64,000 nt of DNA. It comes from Nereocystis luetkeana (lineage: Eukaryota > Sar > Phaeophyceae > Laminariales > Laminariaceae). The position numbers and the translations under genes were made by a program. Under the pieces are notes generated by a model. It was not told the origin of the DNA. It saw nothing but the letters and a program-made list of their open reading frames with translations, and did no database searches. This document shows, piece by piece, positions 54,148 through 64,000 of this stretch (position 1 is its first letter; each line of letters begins with the position of its first letter). The stretch lies in NCBI GenBank assembly GCA_031213475.1, contig JARUPZ010000004.1, forward strand, positions 7,286,000 to 7,349,999. The letters are read 5' to 3'.

Positions 54148-54442
54148 TGTTTGTTTTTTTTTGTTTTTTTTCTCATCCCATTTATTATCTTCGCCCGTCT
54201 TCTTCTCTCTCTCCTTCCAACTCGTAACTCAGATCCGGGGTCACATAGCAGGCGCTTCTCCCCCCTTCCCGCTGACGGTACGTGCCTTCATTTTTATCGC
54301 GAGAATATTGCAACCTTTTCTTCCCTCGTCGACTCGCATCGAATTGTGCCTACCCACGCAGCAAGGCGCTCTCAACAATTGAATCCTTTTTTTATTTTTA
54401 TTTTTGCAAATAAAGTCAAAGTCCGACCCCCCTGGGGCTCGA
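54148..54442 (-). mobile_element. SINE family 1, head-truncated copy
   Basis: T tract then complete body; the sequence stops inside the B box complement (GGGGCTCGAAC), so the first 45 bp of the tRNA head are missing. Confidence 0.85.
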
Positions 54443-54980
54443 ACACATGTACATAAGGTTGACCCTAATTTCCATGTGCTTCGTCCCCGCATTGGGAGGG
54501 CAGTTCTATATTGGCCACATATTATGCCCATTGCCGAAACTAAAGGTTCCCTTCATTCGCGAACGCGATCGTGAAGTTGTTGAGCGTACCACGCACCTGT
54601 TGTGTCGTCCGTCTCCAAGCATCGGGTGATCCGCCTGATCGGAGAAGAACGGTTGTAGGAATTCTAGATTGCACGACAAGTGCTGGAAAACATGCTGTAG
54701 GCATGGTGTAACTGAACAGGATACCTTCCTGTTTGACTCTCCAAGATTAGTGGTCCAGTGTTGGAGACACGAATCGAAAGGTGGAATTGGGATGCCAATA
54801 CACAGTAGGTAGATTCCGTGCTGGGGGGGTGTTTGTCACCACCTTTCTACAACTACTTTCACGAAAACCGTTATACAAGGGGTGCGATCTGGAAGTGGTG
54901 GTGGATGAATGACGTTTGAGGACTCATGATTTAGTTTTAGCACGAAAAGGTCTCACCAGTGGACACTGTTCGGGCTGGGG
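54443..54980. other. Intergenic stretch, no gene seen
   Basis: Only frames below about 60 codons; no repeat recognised. Confidence 0.35.
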
Positions 54981-55265
54981 GGATAGCGTGAACGTCAGTG
55001 CCTTCAAACGGCTGACTTACGCGGAGTCACGTCAGTCCTTGTTGGGGTGGCGTTAAGGTGGCGTGAACGTCAGTGCCTTCAAACGGCTTACTTACTCGGA
55101 GTCACGTCAGTACTTAAGGGGGTGGCGTGAACGTCTGAACAGTCAAACGACTTCAACGTGGCGTGAACGTCTGAACCTTCAAACGACTTAAACGTGGCGT
55201 GAACGTCAGTTCCTTCAAACGACTTACTTACTCGGAGTCACGTCAGTAACTTCAAACGACCACAG
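54981..55265 (+). repeat. Minisatellite with GGCGTGAACGTC units
   Basis: GGCGTGAACGTC(A/T)G recurs at about 54,986, 55,060, 55,125, 55,157 and 55,195, followed each time by a CTTCAAACG(G/A)CT block; longer units add CTCGGAGTCACGTCAGT. Unit length varies (32-75 bp). Confidence 0.75.
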
Positions 55266-56402
55266 TAGGGGTGCACCAAACGTTCCTGAGCGAAGTTTCA
55301 CACAGAGCTTGCAAAGACGAGTTTCAACGAAATCCTCGATTCCACAGCTGGTGTTGGGGTATTGGCATCCAAACTCAAGATCTTCCATGCGCGGCCAGAG
55401 CACATGAGGCGTGAATTCAAGATCTTCCATGAGCGGCCGAACCACATGAGGCGCGAATTCGTCCAATTTCGTGGTGGAGAGGCAGATGATGTTCTGATAG
55501 CTGAGAGGCATACTCAAGAGACAGCAGGGGGAAAAGAGCCCCAGAAGGGCGCGGCACGACGCGGCAACTCAGAGGAGTTCCTCGGGTGAGCAGACGCTGG
55601 GGGGTAACAGGGTCTTGATCAAGGAGGCGGCCAGCAAACGCGTAAGGGAAGGCATCCACGCGAATCGCGAGACCGAGCATTGGACCGGAGCGTAGCGAAT
55701 CACTTCTGCCGAGCATCCTAGTCTGAACTATGAAGCGTCTATGAGAGGACGCCGGATCAGGGGTCGGGTAGGTTTGTGTGTACCCCGTTACATAAGCGGG
55801 ATAGGATGCTAAAGGATAGTACCATTTTCAAGTTAGATGCACGAAGCCGCAGTCGCAGTCGTGACCGCCGTAGCAGCCACCACCGCCGTAGCAGGAGTGC
55901 CACGCGGGAAAGCGAACCGTAGTAGCAGCGACCGAGCACGGCAACGGTAACCCGCAGGACGGGGGGGCAATCAAGGCCACCGCCTCCGCCGCCGCGGAGG
56001 GAGCGCAAACAGCCGGCCCAGCAGGAGAAGAAGGAGGAAGAAGTGGAACAGCATCAGGCGCAGCAACTGTGTCATCAGCAGCAGCAGCAACAGCAACGGA
56101 AGCAATAGCAGGTACAGCAGCCGTCGCAGAAGCCGAAACAGCAGCAGCGCTCGGCAGAAGAAGAAGCGGAAGGCGTAGGAGTCGCGTCACGAGAACCAGG
56201 GATGTCCGTACGTGGCCGAAGCTCGTTAAGCGTCGAACGGATAAGGAGGGACGCGGCAGCGGGTTGGTCGGGGAAGTGGAGGAGGAGTTGCCCACGCTGT
56301 TACCGGGTAGGGGCCGGGAGACCCGCCGTGCACCGACGATAGTTATGCGTCGGGCAGGGGGGGTGTTGCAGCGCTACGGGCTCCAAACGTCGCCGAGGAG
56401 GG
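55266..56402. other. Intergenic or retroelement-interior sequence, no gene assigned
   Basis: A short direct duplication with AAGATCTTCCATG(C/A)GCGGCC is at 55,378-55,437. 56,045-56,170 is GCA/GCAG-rich low complexity giving poly-Ala and poly-Gln-like frames. The last 60 bp before the repeat at 56,403 resemble those before 48,485. Confidence 0.4.
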
Positions 56403-56886
56403 TGACAGGGTATTCTGTGATGTACGTCGACTGACCTGACCAGTGACGTATGGAGGGTGCATCGTGTAAGACAGCGATAAAGCCGTAGGATGGTTCGCTG
56501 TCATATCGATGTAGGTATACAATGGGGTGTCCCCGGCGGGGGAGGCCATTGCCTGGGTCATGGAAACCCAGTATCGACTGTAGTGGTCGATACGGGTGCT
56601 CTCTGGCCCTACCTGGGGTTAGTCAATCCCACCAAAGAACGAACCACCAAATAACGAAATAAACAAGTAAAACCATATCCTGTGCACACACCGTGCATGA
56701 GTATTGTCTATCACGTGCCTGTCTGTTAATCACACGTTTAATCACACATCGGGGTGGCCAGAGAGGATTCAGGAGCGAGGTACGGAGGAAATCCCCATAA
56801 GACTTCTCTCAACGAACGACAACAGCTGGCTATCGAGGTGACACCGAGCGACGATAGCGGCACACAAGAGGAGGTCAGCTGTAACA
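56403..56886 (+). repeat. LTR-like repeat, about 484 bp, copy B
   Basis: Starts TGACAGGGTATTC behind a purine-rich GAGGAGGG and ends AGCTGTAACA; aligned with 48,485-49,006 over most of its length with an internal deletion of about 40 bp near 56,715. Best read as an LTR. Confidence 0.7.
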
Positions 56887-59325
56887 TATGGCTTCGGGTC
56901 CGGCGGGACCCCTAGACCATCCGCCCGGCGTGCTAACACCCCACCGCGAGTTCCACGGTTGCAACCGCCCGCACCCGTTGTTATGGCCTCGGCTCCTGCT
57001 TCCTCGTCGATTCCGACCGTACCCATCCCGTCCGACCGCGACCGCGCCGAGCTGGCGGGAACTCCTTTCGTACGGCTTCCGCCACTAACTGACGCACTGC
57101 CCTTCACCACGGTCGACTTGAACGCCATCGACGCAGCTGCCGAGTTCCAGTTCGGTGATTCCGCAGCGTGGTATTCGCACACCGACTTGGCTCGGAAAGA
57201 ACAGGCCGAGCCGGTGAGCAACGCCACCATGGGCTACCCTGTACTTGATCGACCGGAATTTTCACCACCCGACCTTTTGTCGTGTTTCCCTTCCCACTAG
57301 CGCCCTCCCTTTTGAAGGTTCAAGAGCTGGTTAAGGAAGGCCACTTGCACACCACCGACGCGTGCATCGGTCTACTAGTCCGATAACTCTTCCCCATTTT
57401 CGTGTCGAACACGCAACGTCCGGTGGGTCGAGCGGCCTGTTTATTGAACGCCGAGGCAATTGTTATTTATGTTCCGCTGTTCATGCACCCCTGGATCATG
57501 CAGGCTTGCCATTCCACAGCTTCCTGCCACCTAGGAACCACGCGCACATTGCGTATGCTCGAACGTGTATACAGGTAGATCAGTATACGCATCTGCGCCC
57601 AGCGGGTGATTACGCAACTGCTTGGAGTGCCAGGAACGGAAAACGTCACGGCAGACGGTCTGGTGGCCACCATCACGTTGCCCTAGCCAGAAGGGCCCGG
57701 CAATGCCGTCATCGACTATTTCGGCCCTCTGCCGGTGACGCCTCGAGGAAACATCTACATCTTGCTTTTCGCGGATCGTTGCAGCCGCCGTCACAGAGGA
57801 AGAATTCACCCCTGAAGGAACGGCTAACATTCTCATCAACCCTTATACTCCCCTCTGGGGGTGCCCGCGCGGCAGCCACGAGGCCCTCCAGTTCTGCTCC
57901 AAGCTCTCGCACGCCGTTTACCAACTTCTCGGGGTTCGGCAAATTGTCACCAGCTCCTATTGCCATAACAGCAACGGTAGGGTGGAACGTGTAAGCCACA
58001 CTAAATCGCAGATGCTGGCAATGGTCGTCAACGAGCCCCGAACCAACTAGGAAGAACAGCTCCCTACGGTCTGATTTGCGTACAACAATTCCGTCAACGC
58101 CGCTACGGGTTTAACTCCCCACGAGGCCCGTATGGGTCGGCCCCCACGCCTCCCTCTCACGATTTTCGGGCGTGCGGAAGTCTTCGGAAACCAGAGCTTG
58201 ATCCGCGACCACCTCGCCTGCTGTTGTTGGCGACGGACTGCCAGCAGCGCGCGTACGACATCGCTCCCGAACACCACACCGTCACTGTAGCTTGTGTGAA
58301 CCGCCGCATATCCGCCCTCTCCGACGCCCTGCGTCCAGTTCCCAAATTCAACGTTGGCGGCTGGACGTGGGTGTACAATACGGAGGAAACCCTCCACCAG
58401 GGTGCGAAGCTCGACACGGACGACAAAGTCATCAAGGCCAAACTCTCACTCCACTGGACGAGCCCCTGCAAAGTTCTCGCAGTTCGCCCCTGCTCCTCAG
58501 CGGGCACCCCGGACGGATCTCCTCTCGGTGCAAAGCTCCTGTATTCGGATCTTCCTTCCGATATACCCCGGCGCTGATGCTTGCCGGCGCGTATCAGTTC
58601 AACGCTGTAAGCCCTGTGCGAACCCCCACGACCGTTACGACATGTCGACGTATCTGCCAGTGGGGCTGCCGCAATACGTGCTCCACACCTTCTCCAAGAA
58701 ATCCCCTCTGTACCACGCCACCCCGGACGATGTTTCGACCCCTTTCCAACGACTCGAAGTGGAAAAGATAACCGGATATCAATCGGTTAGAAGTCGCGGT
58801 GGCGCCATCGCGGTGATGTACCAGACGCACTGGACAGGACTACTCCGTCCATCATGGGAACGGGAAAGGGCCTTCAGTTTTCTCGCTACGCAATTTTGCG
58901 CTACTGGGCTAGCACCCCGAATCAGCACCGCCAACGTGACCGCCTGCCCCGCCGAATGAGAATCGGCGCGACACAACGGGAGCTTTCTCGAGGTAACGGC
59001 GAGGGGTTTCTGGCACTCGTCTATGTCTGCGTATCGCACGCCGACTGGTGTTGCCGATACGGCAACACCGTGGCCCACGTTTTGTACAAGAGCGACGACG
59101 GTCTGTGGTGGGGAAAATCGACGCGCCTACACCAACGGATGGAGTTTATTTGTGTCGAGTTTGGACGACCCGGGACCGATCAAGCAGTCTCTTTCTCCGG
59201 CGCGCTACTTGACTTTGACGAGAGCTGTACGAAGTTCTTGGTGCCATCAAATGAACTTGGCTAGCGTCTTTGGACGGGGGGTCCAGCGTAACGTAGATGA
59301 GTATCGAGGCGCCGCCGTGGATAGC
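56887..59325 (+). pseudogene. Decayed Ty3/gypsy pol: integrase, chromodomain and tail
   Basis: Multiple frames are needed. An N-terminal part (56,959-57,300) is Pro/Asp-rich. Further on: an HHCC-like segment near 57,480-57,580, then VIDYFGPLPVTPRGN and YILLFADRCSRR (about 57,700-57,770), which holds the first catalytic Asp region; VERV (about 57,975) marks the place of the catalytic Glu; AYNNSVNAATGLTPHEA and RPPRLPLTIFGR (58,080-58,165) end the core. A chromodomain-like tail (LEVEKITGY, SRGGAI, YQTHWTGLLRPSWERE) is at 58,756-58,870, and a conserved DDPGPIK segment at about 59,165-59,185. Many stops and frameshifts; no reverse transcriptase. It is the same family as 44.9-46.3 kb. Confidence 0.75.
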
Positions 59326-59375
59326 TGACTTTCGCTTCTCGACTGCCCTTGATGCTATTTTTCCGGTCCTTCTTC

Positions 59376-59500
59376 TGGACTTTAGGGGGTGATTGTTCCC
59401 CTCGGAGTGTTTAATTGTTTTTCTGTTTTTAGGCCGGTGTAGGGATGCCCTTTGGGTATTTCGCCCTGTCTACCCCCCCGCTCAGTGTCGGGCTGGTCTG
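59376..59500 (+). repeat. Polypurine tract and start of a 3' LTR
   Basis: CTTTAGGGGG (59,378-59,387) followed by TGATTGTTCCCC has the form of a polypurine tract and LTR start directly after the pol remnant. The end of the LTR was not located. It is not the same sequence as the repeat at 56,403, so the locus is a mosaic. Confidence 0.45.
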
Positions 59501-59639
59501 GGTAATCGGGTAACTCATTTGTGGCACAAGACGCTTTTCCAAAGCTGTGGACTGGGTTTATTTAGGACGTTCGTGGCGTATTTCGTGCTATTGTTATTAG
59601 CAATCTTGCCTAATACTTTCGGGTTTGCACCCATCAGTG

Positions 59640-59920
59640 TATACCAGCGCAGTCCCACCAACCAATGATTCCCGAGACTGAATTGGAGTGTTAGCGACCC
59701 ACCAATGTACTAGCGCAGTCCCACCAACCTATAATTCCCGAGATTGTTTTGGAGCGGTATATAGCGACCCATCAATACACCAGCGCAGTCCCACCAATCT
59801 ATGATTCCCGAGACTGATTTGGAGCGGTAGCGACCCACCAATATACCAGCGCAGTCCCACTAAACAATGATTCCCGAAACTGATTGGTAGCTGTAGCGAC
59901 CCACCAATTTACCAGCGTTT
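59640..59920 (+). repeat. Minisatellite, about 67 bp x 4
   Basis: CAGCGCAGTCCCAC recurs at about 59,645, 59,711, 59,780 and 59,846, with a fifth start at 59,911. Units contain ATTCCCGAGA(C/T)TG and AGCGACCCA. It probably lies within the LTR or just after it. Confidence 0.85.
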
Positions 59921-60177
59921 AGTGTGCTGCGTGCTATTTTCCGTGTTCTGTGTGCCTGCTGTGGTGTGTCCAGTGTGTTTCCCCTGTATTCTGTGTGTTC
60001 CGTGTGCTTCCTGTGTGTCATACGCTCTGGGTATTAGGTGCATGCGGTGTGTGTTTGCAGTGCGCTGTACACTGTATTGGGCTCCTTCTTTGCACCACAG
60101 TGTCACGCAGTCCCGTACCTGCTCTGCCTTCATTTCACACAGAAACTCTGTCCCCGGATGCGTATACAATACAATTT
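59921..60177. other. GT-rich stretch, no gene seen
   Basis: TGTG/TGCC-rich sequence with no domain. Confidence 0.35.
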
Positions 60178-61218
60178 CGTCTCGTTTTCGTCCCTTCCTT
60201 TTCCGGTACCCCGGGGCTGATTATACAGTGCCCCTCGCATTCCTGATTTATCTCGTTTATGGAAACCCCCGTCCAGGCGTATACGATACAATTATTTAAC
60301 CGGAACCATTCCATCACGCGAACACGGGCGTTGTAAATCCTGCGAGGGGATCCCTCTGGTTGAAGTTGGTTCTTAACCCTGGAAGCTCCAAGCCACGGTT
60401 GTTCTCGTTGCCCCCGACTCCCCACTCTCCCCACTCCCCACACAGCAGCACATCCCCATCCCCGCGCACACCACAACACGCCCGCACTCTGTCGGGAACG
60501 AACATCGGACAGATCTATCGGAGCCACAGCAGGGACCGACCGTCCTATCGACTGCTGCTACCTTCCTCATTCGTGCCTGTCGCCACATGCCACAAACATA
60601 CATGGTCTGTCCCGGTCCGTGTTTTGCCCAGACCTCGTGTTTTTCCTTCTCTCTCGTTACACGTCCTCCATGATGAGCAACTGGCAGCGCATAGTATAGT
60701 GAAGTGTGCGTCCTCCTCTAGCCGCATACAACCGACCTATTGCGACACGCTGCCGCTCGGTGCGGCTGAGGACCTGCTTCGCACTGTCCTTCCCAAGATT
60801 TGCGTGCGCACATGGCACTTCACATCGCATGTCGGGCGTGGCCCTCGTCCGCAACCAAAGTCGGCTGTCTACATTTTTTCCGGAGACTAAGCAACCCATT
60901 CTACGAAGAAGGCGTAGATTCAGCTTTGTGTACTGTCTCTTTTCAAATAATTTTCTCGGGAAAATCGTTGATTTTTTTCAGGTAAACTTCGGGCAAGACA
61001 ATATGTGGAAAATTCCTGGTCCATATTTTCTCGGAATTTATGTTGTATTTTCTCAATAATAGGGGTTTCCACAAATAATAGCAAAAACGTTTTCCCCATC
61101 CGACTTCGAAGGCGTTATCCACTCTCGATTTACTCTACAACCATTTCATTATTTTCGTCTCCTTTTCGTCCCTTTTATTGTACCCCGGGGCTGATTATAC
61201 AGTGCCCCTCGCACATCA
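60178..61218. repeat. Pair of about 62-bp direct repeats 980 bp apart
   Basis: CGTCTCGTTTTCGTCCCTT...TACCCCGGGGCTGATTATACAGTGCCCCTCGCA (60,178-60,240) recurs at 61,155-61,218 with few changes. The interval has frames up to 176 codons without domains. The layout could be the remains of a small LTR element or of a tandem duplication. Confidence 0.5.
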
Positions 61219-62344
61219 ACTTTACAACGTTTTACGAGGGAAAACCGGACGTCGTGTGAAAAATACAAATTTGATTAATTGTTATTCTCCATTTAGGTAT
61301 GCACTTTTCGTTTTTCCCTAGACACTTCCTCGCCCTCTTCCCGTCGCGGGTGGCATGGTGATAGCTGTGGTTGACGAGTTCTTGCGGTCCCTTACGGTTA
61401 GGGCTTATTTTTTCCTTTTTTGTATAGACTTACCTTGCCGGCTTCGTTGGCTCGCCATTTAGAGGTGCGAGAGTGGGTTTTGAAGAGGCGCATCTTCGAC
61501 TCATGTTCTAGTTCGTGGACTCGGAGTTTCCAAGAACTTCCCTCACTCATGCATGTATGGCTCATCAGAGTGGGGTAGTGTTATTTATTTTACTGCTTCA
61601 AATGAAACGCCAGTGATGACCTGGAATGAAGTGTCGGGATCGCATTTGTAGTACTTGGGAAGCGTGTGTTAGACGGAAAATCAGGGATTTTACCTGCTAG
61701 GCACGAGCTGGGCTCTCAGTCTCCGTGTGCACGAAAATTATGAGGCTGCTCTTATAGTATCTGTATGCAAACAACACACAAAGAGTACCGACTTCATGTA
61801 AGCAAACCTGTACAGGGATAAAAAGTGTCCCGACCCTTGACCTTAACATTGACATTTGTCACTGACTGGTATGCAAGTGAAGTACAAATACGAATTCCAA
61901 GCTTTCCTGCTAATCTCCGGTTGGTTGCCATTAATATGTTTGCTTGTTTTTTTAATTGGCCTCCTGTACTGCTGTACTCCTACTGCGTATGTATGTACAT
62001 ACCGTGGTAGGTATACCCCAGCTGTATATCGCAGTATATGTACATACAACAAAATGCACAAATATATATGCCGGCAAATACAACCAGGAGCTGTTTACCA
62101 GAATCAATGTATAGCAGATAGGCGGGAGATATAACAAGCAACAACAAACGCGGCCCAGACTGAATTCCAGTATCACGACTCCCAAATCAAATCACTGATT
62201 TTTTCCTGTCGATCTCAGCCTAACTTTCTTTGTTCTCGTTTTCGTACGAGTTAGGTAGACTGTACGGCTGCAAACGCACCACGTACATACACCTGGTACT
62301 GAAAAACTCAACCAAGCAATTTGATGGTTTTACACGCATGGCCT
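61219..62344. other. Intergenic stretch, no gene seen
   Basis: No domain-bearing frame; one ACCTGGTA motif at about 62,291. Confidence 0.35.
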
Positions 62345-62740
62345 GATATTATTGTACTCACTCGTATTCCAGGGTAAATAGCGCTGTTTGTTGCTGTGTC
62401 CCCTACCCCCTGGGAGGCGTTCGGCGTTTTATTTTCTTATCGTAAAGTTATCGTTTATCAAATTATCGAAGCTATCATCGAAGTTCGGAACCTTTTTCGG
62501 TTCGATAAATATATATATATTTTGTTCAAAAAAAAAAGTTTTATCGAACGTTTCGGCACGATACTCCAACACTAATGCCCAGACGTCGCATTAAATATAC
62601 GGTCAAAACGCCGTAGCTGCCATCGAACTTGGGGAACCTTTTCGGTTCGATATATATATATATATATATATATGTACAAATTTTTCATGTTTTATCGAAC
62701 GTTCGGGGCGATTCCCAACACTAATCCCCAGGTCGCATGA
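62345..62740 (+). repeat. Dispersed repeat R3, with a partial second unit
   Basis: 62,390-62,580 aligns with 10,165-10,360 (GTGTCCCCTA, GGGAGGCGTTCGGC, TATCG blocks, CCTTTTTCGGTTCGATA, TTTTATCGAACGTTTCGGCACGATA). A second partial unit follows at 62,610-62,735. Both contain long AT dinucleotide runs. Confidence 0.6.
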
Positions 62741-63183
62741 ACTACAAGGTCAAAACGTCGTGTTCCAGGTGACACTAGATTGCCCCATCCTGCCCCCATC
62801 ACGTTTTTCGTTCTCGGGGGCTCCGGCTCGAAGACGATATGTCGTCGTAGCGATCTATCCGCATACGTGATAGATTGATAATAGCAGCACCAGTACCCAG
62901 TACCCCACAATTAATTGTCAAGATGAGTATCGATCATTTACGATGCTATAAGCAGTATTAATACCAGCGCTACGACAACCCACCCATGTGGTGTTTTTTT
63001 GTTTGATAATCCAGCATGCCTAGCCCATTAGCCTATCTAATAGTATGCATGCAGCACACATATATAAATTTCCAATCATAGGAACAAAATGTGATGTTGA
63101 GGTGATATATTGGAAAGGTGTGGCGGCAGTGCCGGCAAACGTTCCATCTCGGCCACGTTTAGTCCCCAGAGAATGGACAAAGC
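62741..63183. other. Intergenic stretch, no gene seen
   Basis: No gene or repeat recognised. Confidence 0.35.
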
Positions 63184-63700
63184 CAGCCTGATGCCACCCA
63201 CGTAAAACGTATCATGTGCCTGGAGCCTGCAACAACACACGATACACCACTACGACAAACCATGCACCTCCTATTACTACCTGTATTCTCAAAAACGCGA
63301 TGTAAATCGAGCTATAGACGAGAAGATGTTGTTGTTGTTGTTCTTGCTGTCACATTAACTCTGTCTGACGAAGGAGTCCGTGGTCACACAAAGGTGCTGG
63401 AGCCCTAGGAAGATCCGAAAAACAACAAAAAAACGAAATTCGGCTGTCTAAAAATACACGAGACGAAGAAAGCGCACACTATACATACCTGTTACTATAA
63501 TCTGCGGCGACAGTGCCACTAAAAGTCCCCGCCTGATGCCGCTCACATAAAACGTATCGTGTGCCTGGAGCCTGCCACAACACACGATACACCAAAAATA
63601 CGACAAACCATGCACCTACGACCTGTCTTCTCAAAAACGCGATGTAAATCGAGCTACGTGTACGAAAATATACATACCTGTTACTACAATCTGCGGCGCC
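63184..63700 (+). repeat. Direct duplication, unit period about 345 bp
   Basis: GTGCCTGGAGCCTGC(A/C)ACAACACACGATACACCA begins at 63,214 and 63,559. Shared sequence runs from about 63,190-63,310 and 63,532-63,655, with CTGCGGCG(A/C)CAGTGCCA at 63,501 and 63,691 as a third element. Confidence 0.8.
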
Positions 63701-64000
63701 AGTGCCAAGGGCATCACACACCAATCAGGTGCACACCCACAGCGTTTTCACCCGGCCACCTCCCTCGAAAACGCGACCGCGAACGTAGGCTAAAAGCTGG
63801 TGCCGAGCACCAACACACCCATCATCGACTACGCGGCACGCAAAGCAACGCCCAAGTCCGCGTCGTGTAAAGTGTGGTACATCTACTTTACGATAAAACG
63901 AACACCTGGTATAGTAAGAGCGTAACCGCTGGCGACAGGGCCGGTACATGGTCGGTGTAGTGTAAAATAAAAAGACACATGCACGGGGTATGGCCTTCGC
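63701..64000. other. Window end, no gene seen
   Basis: Unremarkable sequence with an ACCTGGTA motif at 63,905. Confidence 0.35.

Noticed and set aside
55828-56434. Ala/Ser-rich frames on both strands
   Set aside because: Derived from GCA-type low-complexity sequence; no domain and opposite-strand overlap.
60360-60890. 176-codon plus-strand frame
   Set aside because: Pro/Ser-rich start and no recognisable domain; no supporting splice or conservation evidence.

Overview
This is a stretch of nuclear eukaryotic DNA made almost entirely of transposable elements. It has no operons, no ribosome-binding sites, no rRNA and no true tRNA gene. It holds Ty3/gypsy LTR retrotransposon remains, a non-LTR (LINE) remnant, three families of tRNA-derived SINEs, three families of short inverted-repeat elements (MITEs) and many minisatellites. 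Only one gene looks like a host gene: a secreted protein whose main exon is long and GC3-rich (35992-41715). Roughly balanced base composition, one long main exon and a sea of LTR elements suggest an alga; a florideophyte red alga of the Chondrus type is my best guess (low to moderate confidence, from gene style only).

Layout. 0-2.2 kb: a tandem duplication (143-1383) and, on the minus strand, the first exon of a BED zinc-finger (hAT-type) protein. 2.8-7.0 kb: a decayed Ty3/gypsy gag-pol containing a NADAR (YbiA/DUF1768-type) domain in frame with the retropepsin, cut off early in the reverse transcriptase and joined to a 1.1 kb repeat (7.0-8.1 kb) whose inverted partner lies at 43.7-44.9 kb. 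8-17 kb: SINEs and MITEs in otherwise featureless DNA. 17,385-27,209: a complete LTR element with two 440-bp LTRs that I could not tell apart, a 4-bp target duplication, an integrase but no reverse transcriptase; the rest is largely tandem arrays (about 280 bp x5, 500/650 bp x2, 67 bp x4, 168 bp x2, 71 bp x13). 27-35 kb: SINEs, MITEs, a (TAC)n tract and a 310-bp palindrome. 35.7-41.7 kb: the proposed three-exon secreted-protein gene, with a LINE and a SINE in its second intron. 43.7-46.3 kb and 56.4-59.4 kb: two more decayed gypsy integrase/chromodomain loci and two copies of an approximately 0.5-kb LTR-like repeat (48.5 and 56.4 kb). 59.4-64 kb: an LTR-like tail, minisatellites and dispersed repeats.

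The two most noteworthy items are the NADAR domain carried inside a retrotransposon polyprotein and the recently inserted LTR element that kept an integrase but replaced the rest of its interior with minisatellites. All boundaries were read by eye; coordinates of decayed repeats are good to about 10-20 bp.
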